24,505 bases of DNA from a virus: positions 1 to 24,505 of the IMG/VR virus record IMGVR_UViG_3300047510_000578; one strand, given 5' to 3'. The notes below the pieces were generated by a model. The model was given only the letters and a program-made list of their open reading frames with translations, searched no databases and was not told where the DNA came from. Within the stretch, counting starts at the first letter, position 1. Every line of letters starts with the position of its first letter. Below are positions 1 through 8,977 of the stretch, in pieces. The position numbers and the translations under genes are program-made.

Positions 1-416
1 TTGCCGCCTAGAGAGAAACCAGATCCCCCACATCCTCCGCCAAATGCTGTCAAACCAAATGCAGTACTATTTGAACCATTTTGATAAACAGTTCCATTAT
101 CTCCATCTGGACCTTCTGGACCACCGGCTCCAATAACAACAGAATAATTTGTAGATGAAACAGTAAAAGAACCTGTTAACATACCACCAGCGCCAGCACC
201 GCCAGTATCAGCGCCGGAGCCGCCACCAGCAACAATTAAGTATTCAACTTGTTGTCCACCGCCAGATGTAACTGTAAAAGTTCCATCGCCAGTGAATGTG
301 TGAATTTTATACAATCCAACTGTTGTGATAGTTCCACCAGTGGCAATTATTTTACCAATACCACCCCTACGACCAAAAGAAGAACCGCTGGAAAATGTAG
401 CAATAATAGGACTCAT
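1..416 (-). CDS. glycine-rich phage fibre/adhesin protein, 3' part missing
   Basis: Translating the minus strand from the ATG at 416 gives at least 138 open codons running off the window edge, so the C-terminus is missing. A good ribosome site (AGGAG in GAAGGAGAAATAAT) fixes the start. The sequence begins MSPIIATFSSGSSFGRRGG and soon reads HTFTGDGTFTVTSGGGQQVE followed by YLIVAGGGSGADTGGAGAGG, then further GGxG runs. This 'YLIVAGGG' glycine-rich pattern is known from phage and bacterial surface or fibre proteins, where glycine-rich stretches can form sandwich folds at receptor-binding tips. It lies directly downstream of the 302-aa structural gene, separated by about 20 bases, and is probably co-transcribed with it. 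A distal fibre or adhesin role is inferred from composition and neighbours only. Confidence 0.75.
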   Translation of the reverse strand, partial: MSPIIATFSSGSSFGRRGGIGKIIATGGTITTVGLYKIHTFTGDGTFTVTSGGGQQVEYLIVAGGGSGADTGGAGAGGMLTGSFTVSSTNYSVVIGAGGPEGPDGDNGTVYQNGSNSTAFGLTAFGGGCGGSGFSLGG

Positions 417-435
417 ATTATTTCTCCTTCAATTA

Positions 436-1344
436 TTATACAAATGAGGTTTTAGAACCGATTACTGTCCATGATGGAGTAGCGGTAGAACTAGTATTAA
501 TTAGAGTAAAGTTCCAAGCTTCTACTCTATTTGCAGTGCCAGTTGGTTGAGTGCCATCTGCCCATTTGATTGTTACTGATGTACTATTAACTGTAAGTGT
601 TGTTCCAATTTTATATGGAGTTCCCCCTTGATTAAAAACAATTACCGCTGAGTGTGTTTTTGACGCGGTTGTAGGAACGTTTGAAATTGTTGGAGTAATG
701 TCTCCGGCAACAGAAGGATGCCAAAAAATTGCCGCAGTTGAATAGTTGTATGTTTGAGCACCAGTTTGAGACGCTGCCCTTACCTCTAGAGATTCTGTTA
801 CTGATTTAATGGAAGATAATCCATCTACTGTCAATGCAGTTAGAGTTCCAAGAGAAGTTAATGATGAATTAACTACAGTTGATCCAAGTGTAGTTGAAGA
901 TAATACTGAAGTTCCATTAATCTCATATATTTTTCCAGAAGCAACATTAAAATCTTCCGTACAATCAAATCTAGTTCCGCCGTGATTATATTGAATAGAA
1001 ATTCCTGTGGTTCCTAAAGTGAACCCTCCAGTATTTACTCCAGACGATGTTGTTTGTCCATCTGCAAGAACAATCAAAGGATCATCAACAGTATATGTTG
1101 ATGAATTAATAGTTGTAGTTGCTCCCTGAACTGTTAAATTACCTTTAATTTCAACAGTTCCAGTATCATCTCCAACTACTGCTGGGTCAATAACTAGTGT
1201 AGATGGTCCTTTGATTTGACCAGTCAATGTAATATCAGCAACTGAAGAAATAGAACTACCAGTCAGATCTAAGTTATCTCCAGTAGGTAACTCTGCCAAC
1301 TGCAAAGTTGTTGTATCTAATACTAGTGGGGTTTTATTTGCCAT
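436..1344 (-). CDS. tail fibre-like virion structural protein (302 aa)
   Basis: This low-complexity, Thr/Ser/Val-rich protein starts MANKTPLVLDTTTLQLAELP. Around residues 65-115 it has the beta-repeat pattern GNLTVQGATTTINSSTYTVD then DPLIVLADGQ, which recurs in T4-like cyanophage structural proteins. The second half (about 140-302) is again predicted beta-rich, with no enzymatic motif visible. A late promoter-like CATAAATA lies just upstream, overlapping the stop of the preceding gene, so it may be transcribed separately as well as by read-through. It sits in a run of five fibre-type genes, which supports a role in the fibre or an adhesin. The exact position in the virion cannot be told from sequence. 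I see no trimerisation chaperone domain. Confidence 0.8.
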   Translation of the reverse strand: MANKTPLVLDTTTLQLAELPTGDNLDLTGSSISSVADITLTGQIKGPSTLVIDPAVVGDDTGTVEIKGNLTVQGATTTINSSTYTVDDPLIVLADGQTTSSGVNTGGFTLGTTGISIQYNHGGTRFDCTEDFNVASGKIYEINGTSVLSSTTLGSTVVNSSLTSLGTLTALTVDGLSSIKSVTESLEVRAASQTGAQTYNYSTAAIFWHPSVAGDITPTISNVPTTASKTHSAVIVFNQGGTPYKIGTTLTVNSTSVTIKWADGTQPTGTANRVEAWNFTLINTSSTATPSWTVIGSKTSFV

Positions 1345-1357
1345 GACAGTTTTCTAA

Positions 1358-1366
1358 TTATTTATG
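1358..1366 (-). promoter_or_regulatory. late promoter-like CATAAATAA
   Basis: The minus strand reads CATAAATAATTAG, matching the T4 late -10 pattern (TATAAATA, first base variable). It overlaps the TAA stop of the 158-aa gene and lies about 14 bases before the ATG of the 302-aa gene. That leaves a very short leader, so it may be weak or fortuitous. Confidence 0.5.
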
Positions 1367-1838
1367 AAAATGTTGATGTAGTCTGGAGAGGAACGTCTAA
1401 TCCATTTCTATTTACAACTGTATCTAAATCAACATAATTATAAGTTGCAGATCTACCAACTATAGATACATCTTTTGCATTTATTCTATATGCAAAAGGA
1501 GTAGTGATTGTTTTTACAATAATTTTTTGAGATACAGTCTCTTCATAAGTAACTGGAATACCATATAGATGTCTAGCTTCAAAAGATAATCCAGAAGCTG
1601 GGGCAGTAGTAAATGTAATTTGATTTGAATTAATTGTGTAATCTTGATTGGGTTTTTGAACAATACCACCAAGTACAACTAATAAAGACTTTGATGTTCC
1701 ATGACTATAAGGAACACTTCCTACGGTCAAATTAAAAATTGTTGTTGATCCATTAAACTGACTACTAATATCATCAAATGATGATATCTGAGTGACTGGT
1801 TGTACAAATGGATATGGTATAGTACCTACGTATGGCAT
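1362..1838 (-). CDS. virion structural module protein (158 aa)
   Basis: The protein starts MPYVGTIPYPFVQPVTQISS. Residues about 25-95 hold a module of the form 'FNGSTTIFNLTVG...SLLVVLGGIVQKPNQDYTIN...ITFTTAPASGLSFEARHLYG'. I know this pattern as a recurring beta-sandwich-like repeat in cyanophage structural and fibre proteins, where a single module often sits inside a longer chain. Here it forms most of a small separate protein. The gap from the preceding 110-aa gene is 11 bases, and a weak ribosome site (AAGG) lies in it. No catalytic residues are evident. The likely role is as a fibre or baseplate-attached accessory subunit, inferred from the module and position. Confidence 0.75.
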   Translation of the reverse strand: MPYVGTIPYPFVQPVTQISSFDDISSQFNGSTTIFNLTVGSVPYSHGTSKSLLVVLGGIVQKPNQDYTINSNQITFTTAPASGLSFEARHLYGIPVTYEETVSQKIIVKTITTPFAYRINAKDVSIVGRSATYNYVDLDTVVNRNGLDVPLQTTSTFS

Positions 1839-1849
1839 TTTTAATTACC

Positions 1850-2182
1850 TTAAGTTTGCTCTAGAACACTCATGATTACATCCACACTTGATGCAACATC
1901 AGATGTTATCTGAATTTTGTCTCCAGCAACCAAAATAATCTTGTTGCCTGCGTTAAATTCAAATGCAGATCCATTTGGAATGGGAATATTTCGCACAAGA
2001 TAAACATCATCGGAAGAAACATCCGCTTTATTAATTAACATGCTGACGTTAATCTGATCACCAGTACGATTTGACAAGTTACAACCAATTACAACTGAGG
2101 TCGTACCTGCAGGAACAGTATATACATCAGTGAGTGATGTACCAATGGATGCTTTTGTATAACTCTTGAATGTATTTGCCAT
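1850..2182 (-). CDS. small virion structural protein (110 aa)
   Basis: This compact beta-rich protein starts MANTFKSYTKASIGTSLTDV. It continues with a pattern of short strands (VYTVPAGTTSVVIGCNLSNR, then VYLVRNIPIPNGSAFEF and GDKIQITSDVASSVDVIMSV) resembling a single jelly-roll or immunoglobulin-like domain. Proteins of this kind are common in cyanophage fibre clusters and are normally labelled only as structural. The start lies 4 bases after the stop of the 492-aa fibre gene, so translation is probably coupled. No signal peptide or membrane segment is visible. A role as a fibre-associated or decoration subunit is inferred and not certain. Confidence 0.75.
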   Translation of the reverse strand: MANTFKSYTKASIGTSLTDVYTVPAGTTSVVIGCNLSNRTGDQINVSMLINKADVSSDDVYLVRNIPIPNGSAFEFNAGNKIILVAGDKIQITSDVASSVDVIMSVLEQT

Positions 2183-2186
2183 AGTT

Positions 2187-3665
2187 TTATCCGAGTGCGA
2201 TTGCCATTACCAAGGCATCTTGGGTTGCTCTTTCTGATGTATAGTACAGGTTTGTTCCTTCAACAATTTGTGTAGTAGAAATTGGATTTCCTTGATATCT
2301 CAGAGTTCCAGTGTAATTAAGATCACCTTGAACTTGAAGTTTATAGGAACTAGTGGTAGTACCAATTCCAACATTTCCAGTGACTGTTAAAGCACTATTA
2401 GTGTTGTTAGTAATATTTAGTGTACCAGTGATTGTATGGCTTGCACTGATAGTTCTATTCTCACTGATATGTACATACTGTAGATGGTCATCATCACCAA
2501 GTCCAGTTAATAATCCGTGATCAGATACTGGTGTAGTACCAGAGATTCCACCACTGGATACTAACTGACGAATATCATAAACTCCCGCAATCCTTGCATT
2601 TGGAGTGTTTGCATAACCAGAATCTGTTTGCCAAATAATTTTGTATAGTGGTCTAAATTCTACGACTGGAAATGCAGTTAGAGTTAAATCTCCAAAGGTT
2701 AGTGCCTCTTCATCGGAGAGTTTATTTGATTGACTTTGCCCCATGATTGCAATCACGGGGTAATTGATATTATTAGTTGCGATTATCCATGATGTTGTAT
2801 AATGCGTATCCGATGGAACATCCAAAGTTGTCCAGGATGCACCATTAAAGAAATTATACTGAATTCTTGCAGTTCCCTGTTTTAGTGCATAATCAGTTAC
2901 TGCATCACGAACCCATCCATTACCACTCTGATAAAATACAGGAATCTGTGATGGCCCTTGTAAGTCCTGTTGCCATGTATCAGAAGTTGGTGTATTACTA
3001 TGAGTAATGATAACTTCCAGATCCTCATCAAAGAATGTACCACCACCTAGATCAAACTGAGCATCTGAGTTATTTGCACCAGTTCCAGTAGCGGTATAAT
3101 TACTGATTGAGAATCCGTTTGCAATGACTGCACCACGGGTTCTATGTAGATATTCATGTGTCTGCCAGTCTAGAACAATACCGTGTCTTTCGTCTGCGAC
3201 GAATGGTGCAGTCCCAGTAGTGGCATTCCAATAAACATATGCAGTTGGTGCATCATTTTCCCAGTCAAAAAATGAAAGTCTATACTGAAGAACTCCATCA
3301 CCATCAAAATAGATGTAATAAATTCCAGTAGTATTTGGAAGATCTACGGTCTGTGCAGTTGTAAAATTATACTTAACTCCTTTACACCATACATTAAATG
3401 ATGTAGATACTGGTTGAATAGTAAACCTTCTGTTTACTGTATTAAAAGATATAACACTTTGCGATTTGTTTTCATGCCCCATAGGCTCACTAGCCTGGAG
3501 AGGAGCAGTTACGTCAATAATTTTATCCGTACCACTTCCATCACCTCTTCTAAGGAACAGTTTACCATCAGCAGTATTAACTGCAAGTTCTCTTAGTGAT
3601 AGGTCTGAAAGTGTGGGTGTTTTTCCAGCTAACGAACTGGATTTTAATTTAATATTTGTCGCCAT
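2187..3665 (-). CDS. tail fibre protein (492 aa)
   Basis: The N-terminus (residues 1-50) carries the phage fibre attachment pattern 'KTPTLSDLSLRELAVNTADGKLFLRRGDGSGTD'. A long unique beta-rich middle follows. Near residue 385 is the collar-like motif VSDHGLLTGLGDDDHLQYVH, and around 432-450 is NVGIGTTTSSYKLQVQG, a pattern frequent in distal fibre segments. A TNLYYTSERA motif sits near the C-terminus. These point to an elongated trimeric fibre. The gene is preceded by a late promoter and by a terminator that separates it from the upstream fibre genes, so it heads its own unit with the 110-, 158- and 302-aa proteins. No enzymatic domain is visible. Receptor specificity cannot be read from sequence. 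Confidence 0.85.
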   Translation of the reverse strand: MATNIKLKSSSLAGKTPTLSDLSLRELAVNTADGKLFLRRGDGSGTDKIIDVTAPLQASEPMGHENKSQSVISFNTVNRRFTIQPVSTSFNVWCKGVKYNFTTAQTVDLPNTTGIYYIYFDGDGVLQYRLSFFDWENDAPTAYVYWNATTGTAPFVADERHGIVLDWQTHEYLHRTRGAVIANGFSISNYTATGTGANNSDAQFDLGGGTFFDEDLEVIITHSNTPTSDTWQQDLQGPSQIPVFYQSGNGWVRDAVTDYALKQGTARIQYNFFNGASWTTLDVPSDTHYTTSWIIATNNINYPVIAIMGQSQSNKLSDEEALTFGDLTLTAFPVVEFRPLYKIIWQTDSGYANTPNARIAGVYDIRQLVSSGGISGTTPVSDHGLLTGLGDDDHLQYVHISENRTISASHTITGTLNITNNTNSALTVTGNVGIGTTTSSYKLQVQGDLNYTGTLRYQGNPISTTQIVEGTNLYYTSERATQDALVMAIALG

Positions 3666-3695
3666 ATGGCATTCTATCTCGGTATATACCTAAAG

Positions 3696-3720
3696 AAAAA
3701 GGAGGGATAAATATCCCTCC
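3696..3720 (-). terminator. rho-independent terminator
   Basis: On the minus strand, GGAGGGATA and TATCCCTCC form a perfect stem of 8-9 base pairs with a minimal loop, followed directly by TTTTT. It lies 22 bases beyond the stop of the 71-aa gene and before the 492-aa fibre gene. It should end transcripts coming from the 1527-aa fibre operon. Confidence 0.85.
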
Positions 3721-3722
3721 TC

Positions 3723-3730
3723 TATTTATG
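3723..3730 (-). promoter_or_regulatory. late promoter CATAAATA
   Basis: The minus strand reads CATAAATAGAGG, matching the T4-type late promoter element. It lies about 60 bases before the ATG of the 492-aa fibre gene. The expected start of transcription, some 6-7 bases downstream, falls inside the 5' arm of the terminator hairpin. Confidence 0.7.
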
Positions 3731-3747
3731 TTTGATTTAAATCAAAC
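3730..3747. repeat. perfect 18-bp palindrome
   Basis: GTTTGATTTAAATCAAAC is its own reverse complement. It contains the TGA stop codon of the 71-aa gene and ends at the first base of the late promoter element. It could be a dimeric protein site or a weak hairpin; the sequence alone does not decide. Confidence 0.6.
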
Positions 3748-3957
3748 TTCTCCTCTCTCTTCTTTAATTTTTTCAACTTCTTCAAGAATTTCTTCTTTGG
3801 AAGGTTTTACTAAAGTTTCATTTTCTGCATAAACAATTTGTTCATACCACGTTGGATCCGTTTCTGGAATAGAATTTGGAAAACTACCTTGTGGGAGCAC
3901 TCCATGAATCCTAGTTAAAGCGGTAGTTATGTATGGATATCCGTACTGTGTTGCCAT
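3742..3957 (-). CDS. hypothetical protein in fibre operon (71 aa)
   Basis: I do not recognise this protein firmly. It starts MATQYGYPYITTALTRIHGV after a clear ribosome site (AGGAG, 7 bases upstream) and follows the 1527-aa fibre gene by 13 bases. The first half is aromatic and proline-rich, with DPTWYEQIVYAENETLVKPS. The last 20 residues form a charged likely helix (KEEILEEVEKIKEERGEV). The 'KPSKEEI' tail is like the C-terminal ends of small proteins found beside phage fibre genes. A role in fibre assembly or as a small fibre subunit is a guess from context. A terminator lies just downstream. Confidence 0.65.
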   Translation of the reverse strand: MATQYGYPYITTALTRIHGVLPQGSFPNSIPETDPTWYEQIVYAENETLVKPSKEEILEEVEKIKEERGEV

Positions 3958-3970
3958 GATTTTCTCCTAA

Positions 3971-6900
3971 TTAAACGTCAGCACTTACAATCATACCATG
4001 AGCGGCATGTTCATTGATCAATGATAGTCCACTTTGTTTGTAGACATAGTATATTCTGTGTAGACCCGCACCCAAACTTCTTGACCAGCTTGTATTTACT
4101 GTTTGGTTATCTGCTTGAGTTTCACCATAGAAAGCATCAACTGGAACAAATACACCTGCACCTGCACTAATTTCCCCAGACAAACCAGAACCAGCAGCGT
4201 CAACTGTAGTTCCAACATCAACAGAATCTAGTCCAATTGTGTGATAACAAATTGTGATTGCTGGGCTAGCACCACCGGCGCCTGGGTTGTTGTAAATATC
4301 ACTGAATGAAGTGATTGAAGAATCATCAGCAGTTAAAACTTCAATTCGTGCTTTTGCACCATAGGTTGGAGGATGTCCCCATGCATAGTATTGAGTTGTG
4401 TTCCATGAACTTGCAAACATGAATCTTTGTGAAGATCTATATGTATTATAGAAGTTTGCAATTCCAATAGTTGGAACATCCGCTTCTGCCAAGTTATTGG
4501 CAAGTCTTCCACCGAGTTTAACTGAGCAAGTACCAGCAGTTCCACCAGTCTTAACGAGACCGATGTATCTCTTAGAAGCATCAACTCCACCAACGTTACC
4601 CTTAGTGACAATACCTTGTACTCTACCTCTAGAAGGTGGAGTGTGGAAGTCTGACCATGCAGCATACTCAACTCTTAGATCTGGAGTGGTAACACTACCA
4701 GCATTATAGAGATAAACATCATACACAGTGTTTGCTGTTAGTGCAGTACCACCAGCAAGACCAGTATTTGTTAAAAAGAATTGCTTACTGTTTTCAGGAA
4801 CAGGAACAATAGTCCAAACATTATTCTGATAATCATATAGAGAAATTTCATTACCTCTAAATGGGTGTAAGTACCAGGAAGTTGCATCACTAACATCTAC
4901 AGTTGGATATAAGAATCCAGTTCCAACACCAGGAGCATTCAGTGACATTCTAATATTGGTTAGACCCTTGATACTAGATGCAGTCTTACTGGATAGTGCA
5001 AGTGGTGTAATTGCAATATCTTCAGCAGTACCGAGTGCAGCTTCTGCAGTTGTTGATAGTCTTACGATACCAGCAGCAGTTGTTGAAGCAAGTCCAAGAT
5101 CAGATGTAACACCCGAAATTGCAAGTCTGGTTGAAACAGTCAGAGTTGAGATCGTTGCGTTATCCTGAACCGTCAAACTGGTTGTGGTGAAGGAATTTGC
5201 AAGACCCTGCAACTGACTTGTGAATGCAGACTGAAGTTGCGAAACGTTATTCGTGAGTGACTGGTTAACCTGTGCAATACTATTAGTGATAGAGTTGAAG
5301 GTGTTTGAATAGTCAATCAGACGAGTCTGTGAAGAAGTTCTAACTGCAGGAACGTTAAGAGTAATACTCTCAAAACCACCAGCGTCTTGAATGTTATTAC
5401 CGATGTAGAATTCACCAGAACTGTTAGTACCAGTTGAAGCATTCAAACCACCGTTGAGGTCAAGAGTCTGAGAGATAAACTGTTCTTGTCTTGAAAGTAC
5501 AACTTGGTGGAACTGTGGTAGTGAGGTTGAGTAGTTACCCGAACCATAACCTAGATACTCCCATGTGTGTGCGGAAGCACGAATGATAGAAGGTCTATGT
5601 AGTTTGACGTTAACATCATTAACATCAATTCTTCTTGAAGAAGATCTAATATCCTTACCGTGAGTATTTGCAGTTGTATCGGACTGATATGGTGTAGCAG
5701 TATTTACTGCAGTTGTTGTTCCATTGTATTGGATACCGAACTGAGTAATAACTTTATTAATTGTCTCTCTTGTGAGAGAAGTGAACTGAAGATCTGTACC
5801 AGTTGGAACTGAGATGTTAAGATTCTTCTTATATGTATTATTATTGGACTGAATATCTAGAATTTGAACCTTGGATACAGAAGCACTTGGGTTCCAATCT
5901 GGTTCGTCTTCGTCAATAACTGGATATAGGTAGTTAATATTCTGAGTAACACCATCAACAAGAGTGCTTACACCTTCATAGAGGTAAATTACACCTGGAG
6001 TTGTAGATGTTTCAGTTGTATTCTTAACAGTACCGAGCAAGCAAGTTAGGTAGTAAATACCATCCTGTTCACCGAAGATGTAGTCCTGTTCAGTATCAAT
6101 ACTTAGAATATAGAATACGTCACTTGTATTTCCGCCAGATTGTGGTTGAAGAACAAATCTTCTTTCTGGTGGTTTACAGTTTAGACCTTGTGGTAGAGTA
6201 TACTCAATTCTCCAAAGTAGTTCGGAGTTTGAGATAGAGGTTCTGGTATCAGCAACTCTCTCTACGCCAATATTAGTAGTACCAGCAGTGAAGTAGTACT
6301 GATAGGTTAGTTTACTTGCAACTTCAATTCTAGTATGAAGAACACCGAGAATACCAGATGAGGTATTTGGAGTTGCTCTTCTTGTGAATGTATAAGCATC
6401 CGATGTGCTGGAAGCAAATGTCAATGCAGGACCACTGATGGTTCTAGCGAGTTTGAAGTTATTTCCAGATTTACCAACAATATAATATGGTAAATTTGGT
6501 TGAAGTTGACCTAGGTTATCCTGTGGAGTTGGATATGTTGCAGTTGTACTGATTAGAACTTCATCACCATTAGCAAAGTTGTTTGTTGCTGCGGTGAATG
6601 TTCCGTTAGTTGCAAGTGCAGACGCTGCAACAACGGTAGAACTACCAGCTGTTGGAGCAGTATTCAACTTGAGATATAGATAACCAAACTTTTTACCAGC
6701 ATTTGGACCAGACTGGACGGTTCCCATGATGTCAAAACCATAACCGAGTCTTTCTCCGTTATTGGAGTCATCATAACTTGGGTCAGCAGTTGATGCCGAA
6801 GTTCTGACGGTATCGGTGTAAGTTGTACCAGAAAGATTAAAGAGAAGAGTCTCGTTTGGTCTCTTGGTTAGCAGATATGAATTTGTAGTACCAAATGCAA

Positions 6901-8554
6901 GATATCTATTGAATGTTCCATTCTCCGCAAGTCTGAGTTCTGGAATCTCGTCTTCGTTGATGAGTCCACCGATATAAAGAATCTTGAAATCACTTTGAAG
7001 ATTCGTTGACAGAGTACCTGCACTTGCATACGAAGCTGGCTCACTATTTGCTTCTGCAAATAGAGTTCTTTCTACATTAGGGAAGTCAATCTGAATCGTT
7101 GAAGTACGTAGATCTGGATCAATACCTCTAGGTGGAATAATACCAGTGATTCTTCCGTTTGAATTCTGAGGATATGCGACAGATTGGAAACCTCTAGTCT
7201 TCAGAGCAGTGTTACCAAAGTTGGAGTTAGAGTTGGTGATAGACATGTCACCACCACTATCACAATAGAAGTGATCAGCGTAACCAACCGCGAAAACAGA
7301 AACGATCTGAATGAACGCAGAATTGGATGCCTTAATGTGATAGTTTCTCCAATTATCCTTATAGTTGTCAAATACAGTTCTTGGATTGTTATTAATAAAC
7401 GCTCTGGCATCTTTCTGTAGAGAAATACCAGTGAACTGTGCAACAACCATGGATGCGAAACCAGTTGCATCAGCACCATTAGCGTGCATACCACTCATAC
7501 CCCAGACAGATCTGAGTGAGCAGTTGAATACGTATGGAGAAGCAGATGCTACAGTATCAACAGTGTTTGCATCATTGTAGTTACCAACGATTCTGTTCTC
7601 TTCAACTCTCTTATAGAGTTCAAAGATAGAGTTGCCAGTAGCAGGGATATTACCATCAAGTTGATCAACCTTTCTGTAGTATGAATTTAGGTCTGCTGCA
7701 GTAGCAAACTTAAATGCAACTAGTCTGTGGTGAGAGAAACTTGAGTTTGGATGAACACTTGATTGTGTTGCATATGGTTGACCTTCCGAATCCTTAATTG
7801 TAAGTTGCCAAATATAGCAACCACCAGTGAGGCGGAAGATTGCAGCTTCAGAACCAGTACCTTCTGGATCTGGGCAGTACTTAGGACGGATAATTGTCTT
7901 TCTGAGGTCCATACCAACGATGGAAGTACCTCTAGGAACAATTAGACCACCATTCGCTGCGTTGAACTTGTAGTAGTCGTTTGGTGATAGTGAGTTTTGA
8001 GTAATTAGAGTGCTGTAATCACCACTCCACTCTGGACTTGCACCTTGGAATACACCAGGACGGTTATCAACTGTATATTGACCAGGATAAACGATAATGG
8101 TGAAATATTCAAATTGGTCAGCACCTGCTTCACCAGCAGATTGTCCAACACCTTGAACATAAGATCTTCTTGCGGACTCAATTAGAGCACGTTCAATCGT
8201 CTTGAAAGGTCTTGCAAGGTTTTCTCCATTGTTGTCAAGGGCATCGTCAGATTTGCTGTCGTTACCGTTAACGTATAGAGTTTTACCAGTTAGTGAAATT
8301 GTGCTTGAGCTGTCTGTGACGGGAAGGAAAGTTGGTTCCTCTTCGGTTCCAAGAATAATCTTACCGTCTGCATTAATTCTAAATCTCTCAACACCGCCTG
8401 TTGAGATTGCAATTGTATTTGCTGCAGGACTGTAAATACCTGTATCTGTGTCGGTATCAAAGCTAATCGCTGGAGCGGTTGGGGAGTTGTTTTGATCAAA
8501 CTTAATCTCCACACCAGGAGCGATACCGCCAGATGTAACTCTAGTTAGAGCCAT
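3971..8554 (-). CDS. giant tail fibre/spike-like structural protein (1527 aa)
   Basis: The N-terminus starts MALTRVTSGGIAPGVEIKFD, with a 'TGIYSPAANTIAISTGGVER' fibre motif near residues 38-57. From about residue 90, KTLYVNGNDSKSDDALDNNG followed by ENLARPFKTIERALIESARR looks like the opening of a right-handed parallel beta-helix, as in pectate-lyase-like phage spikes. Further helix-like repeats run to about 480. Residues about 1085-1125 are a likely coiled coil (SITNSIAQVNQSLTNNVSQL). Near 1158-1185 lies the tail-fibre repeat motif AGIVRLSTTAEAALGTAEDI, then AITPLAL. The last ~300 residues look like a separate beta-rich distal domain. A late promoter 39 bases upstream drives it. No clear active site is visible, so depolymerase activity is possible but not shown. 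Confidence 0.85.
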   Translation of the reverse strand: MALTRVTSGGIAPGVEIKFDQNNSPTAPAISFDTDTDTGIYSPAANTIAISTGGVERFRINADGKIILGTEEEPTFLPVTDSSSTISLTGKTLYVNGNDSKSDDALDNNGENLARPFKTIERALIESARRSYVQGVGQSAGEAGADQFEYFTIIVYPGQYTVDNRPGVFQGASPEWSGDYSTLITQNSLSPNDYYKFNAANGGLIVPRGTSIVGMDLRKTIIRPKYCPDPEGTGSEAAIFRLTGGCYIWQLTIKDSEGQPYATQSSVHPNSSFSHHRLVAFKFATAADLNSYYRKVDQLDGNIPATGNSIFELYKRVEENRIVGNYNDANTVDTVASASPYVFNCSLRSVWGMSGMHANGADATGFASMVVAQFTGISLQKDARAFINNNPRTVFDNYKDNWRNYHIKASNSAFIQIVSVFAVGYADHFYCDSGGDMSITNSNSNFGNTALKTRGFQSVAYPQNSNGRITGIIPPRGIDPDLRTSTIQIDFPNVERTLFAEANSEPASYASAGTLSTNLQSDFKILYIGGLINEDEIPELRLAENGTFNRYLAFGTTNSYLLTKRPNETLLFNLSGTTYTDTVRTSASTADPSYDDSNNGERLGYGFDIMGTVQSGPNAGKKFGYLYLKLNTAPTAGSSTVVAASALATNGTFTAATNNFANGDEVLISTTATYPTPQDNLGQLQPNLPYYIVGKSGNNFKLARTISGPALTFASSTSDAYTFTRRATPNTSSGILGVLHTRIEVASKLTYQYYFTAGTTNIGVERVADTRTSISNSELLWRIEYTLPQGLNCKPPERRFVLQPQSGGNTSDVFYILSIDTEQDYIFGEQDGIYYLTCLLGTVKNTTETSTTPGVIYLYEGVSTLVDGVTQNINYLYPVIDEDEPDWNPSASVSKVQILDIQSNNNTYKKNLNISVPTGTDLQFTSLTRETINKVITQFGIQYNGTTTAVNTATPYQSDTTANTHGKDIRSSSRRIDVNDVNVKLHRPSIIRASAHTWEYLGYGSGNYSTSLPQFHQVVLSRQEQFISQTLDLNGGLNASTGTNSSGEFYIGNNIQDAGGFESITLNVPAVRTSSQTRLIDYSNTFNSITNSIAQVNQSLTNNVSQLQSAFTSQLQGLANSFTTTSLTVQDNATISTLTVSTRLAISGVTSDLGLASTTAAGIVRLSTTAEAALGTAEDIAITPLALSSKTASSIKGLTNIRMSLNAPGVGTGFLYPTVDVSDATSWYLHPFRGNEISLYDYQNNVWTIVPVPENSKQFFLTNTGLAGGTALTANTVYDVYLYNAGSVTTPDLRVEYAAWSDFHTPPSRGRVQGIVTKGNVGGVDASKRYIGLVKTGGTAGTCSVKLGGRLANNLAEADVPTIGIANFYNTYRSSQRFMFASSWNTTQYYAWGHPPTYGAKARIEVLTADDSSITSFSDIYNNPGAGGASPAITICYHTIGLDSVDVGTTVDAAGSGLSGEISAGAGVFVPVDAFYGETQADNQTVNTSWSRSLGAGLHRIYYVYKQSGLSLINEHAAHGMIVSADV

Positions 8555-8592
8555 AAATTTGTCTCCGATGAAAAATAGAATACATCTGAGAT

Positions 8593-8600
8593 TATTTATA
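8593..8600 (-). promoter_or_regulatory. late promoter TATAAATA
   Basis: The minus strand reads CCTATAAATAATC, an exact match to the T4 late promoter element. It lies 39 bases before the ATG of the 1527-aa fibre gene. No sigma-70 -35 box accompanies it, as expected of this promoter class. Confidence 0.8.
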
Positions 8601-8663
8601 GGCGTCTAAATTTTTTGACTTAGAATTTTACTATTTTTGATGTAAAAATTCCGCTGTTTTTGA

Positions 8664-8933
8664 CTAGTCTTGCGGGAGGTCTTCTGGGTTCTCCAAATCC
8701 ATCTCAAATAGCATCGGATGGGCCTGTTCGTCTATCAAATAGAAGGAAGTTTTATACAAATCATCGGGTTCAAATGTACGTTGCTTGTCTGCCGCTTCTA
8801 TATAAGCAATATCGTACATTTCTTCTGGATCAACTTCATCAAAAGTAAACGGAATTTCATTGATGAAGTACATCTTCACTATCTGGGTTCCTTGATTGTA
8901 CCAACAATAAGCTTGTGTGATTCTGTACTTCAT
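8664..8933 (-). CDS. hypothetical acidic protein (89 aa)
   Basis: I do not recognise this protein. It begins MKYRITQAYCWYNQGTQIVK and becomes strongly acidic (FDEVDPEEMYDIAYIEAADK; C-terminal MDLENPEDLPQD). There are no membrane segments, cysteine pairs or known motifs. A GGAGAGGG ribosome site lies about 8 bases before the ATG, supporting this start. It follows the HNH gene after a 44-base gap with a T-rich run. Its small size and its place among a tRNA, an HNH gene and a sigma-70-driven small gene suggest an accessory rather than a virion protein. That is inference from position. Confidence 0.65.
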   Translation of the reverse strand: MKYRITQAYCWYNQGTQIVKMYFINEIPFTFDEVDPEEMYDIAYIEAADKQRTFEPDDLYKTSFYLIDEQAHPMLFEMDLENPEDLPQD

Positions 8934-8977
8934 GGAAAAAACCCTCTCCAGATGTACTATTTAATACAATAAAAAAA

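Noticed and set aside
3706-3713. ATAAATA on the plus strand inside the terminator hairpin
   Set aside because: It results from the loop sequence of the hairpin, and no plus-strand gene follows.
8623-8651. AT-rich imperfect hairpin (GAATTTTAC / GTAAAAATTC) as a terminator after the 89-aa gene
   Set aside because: The stem is weak, has a bulge and no U-run at its end; I would not call it a terminator.
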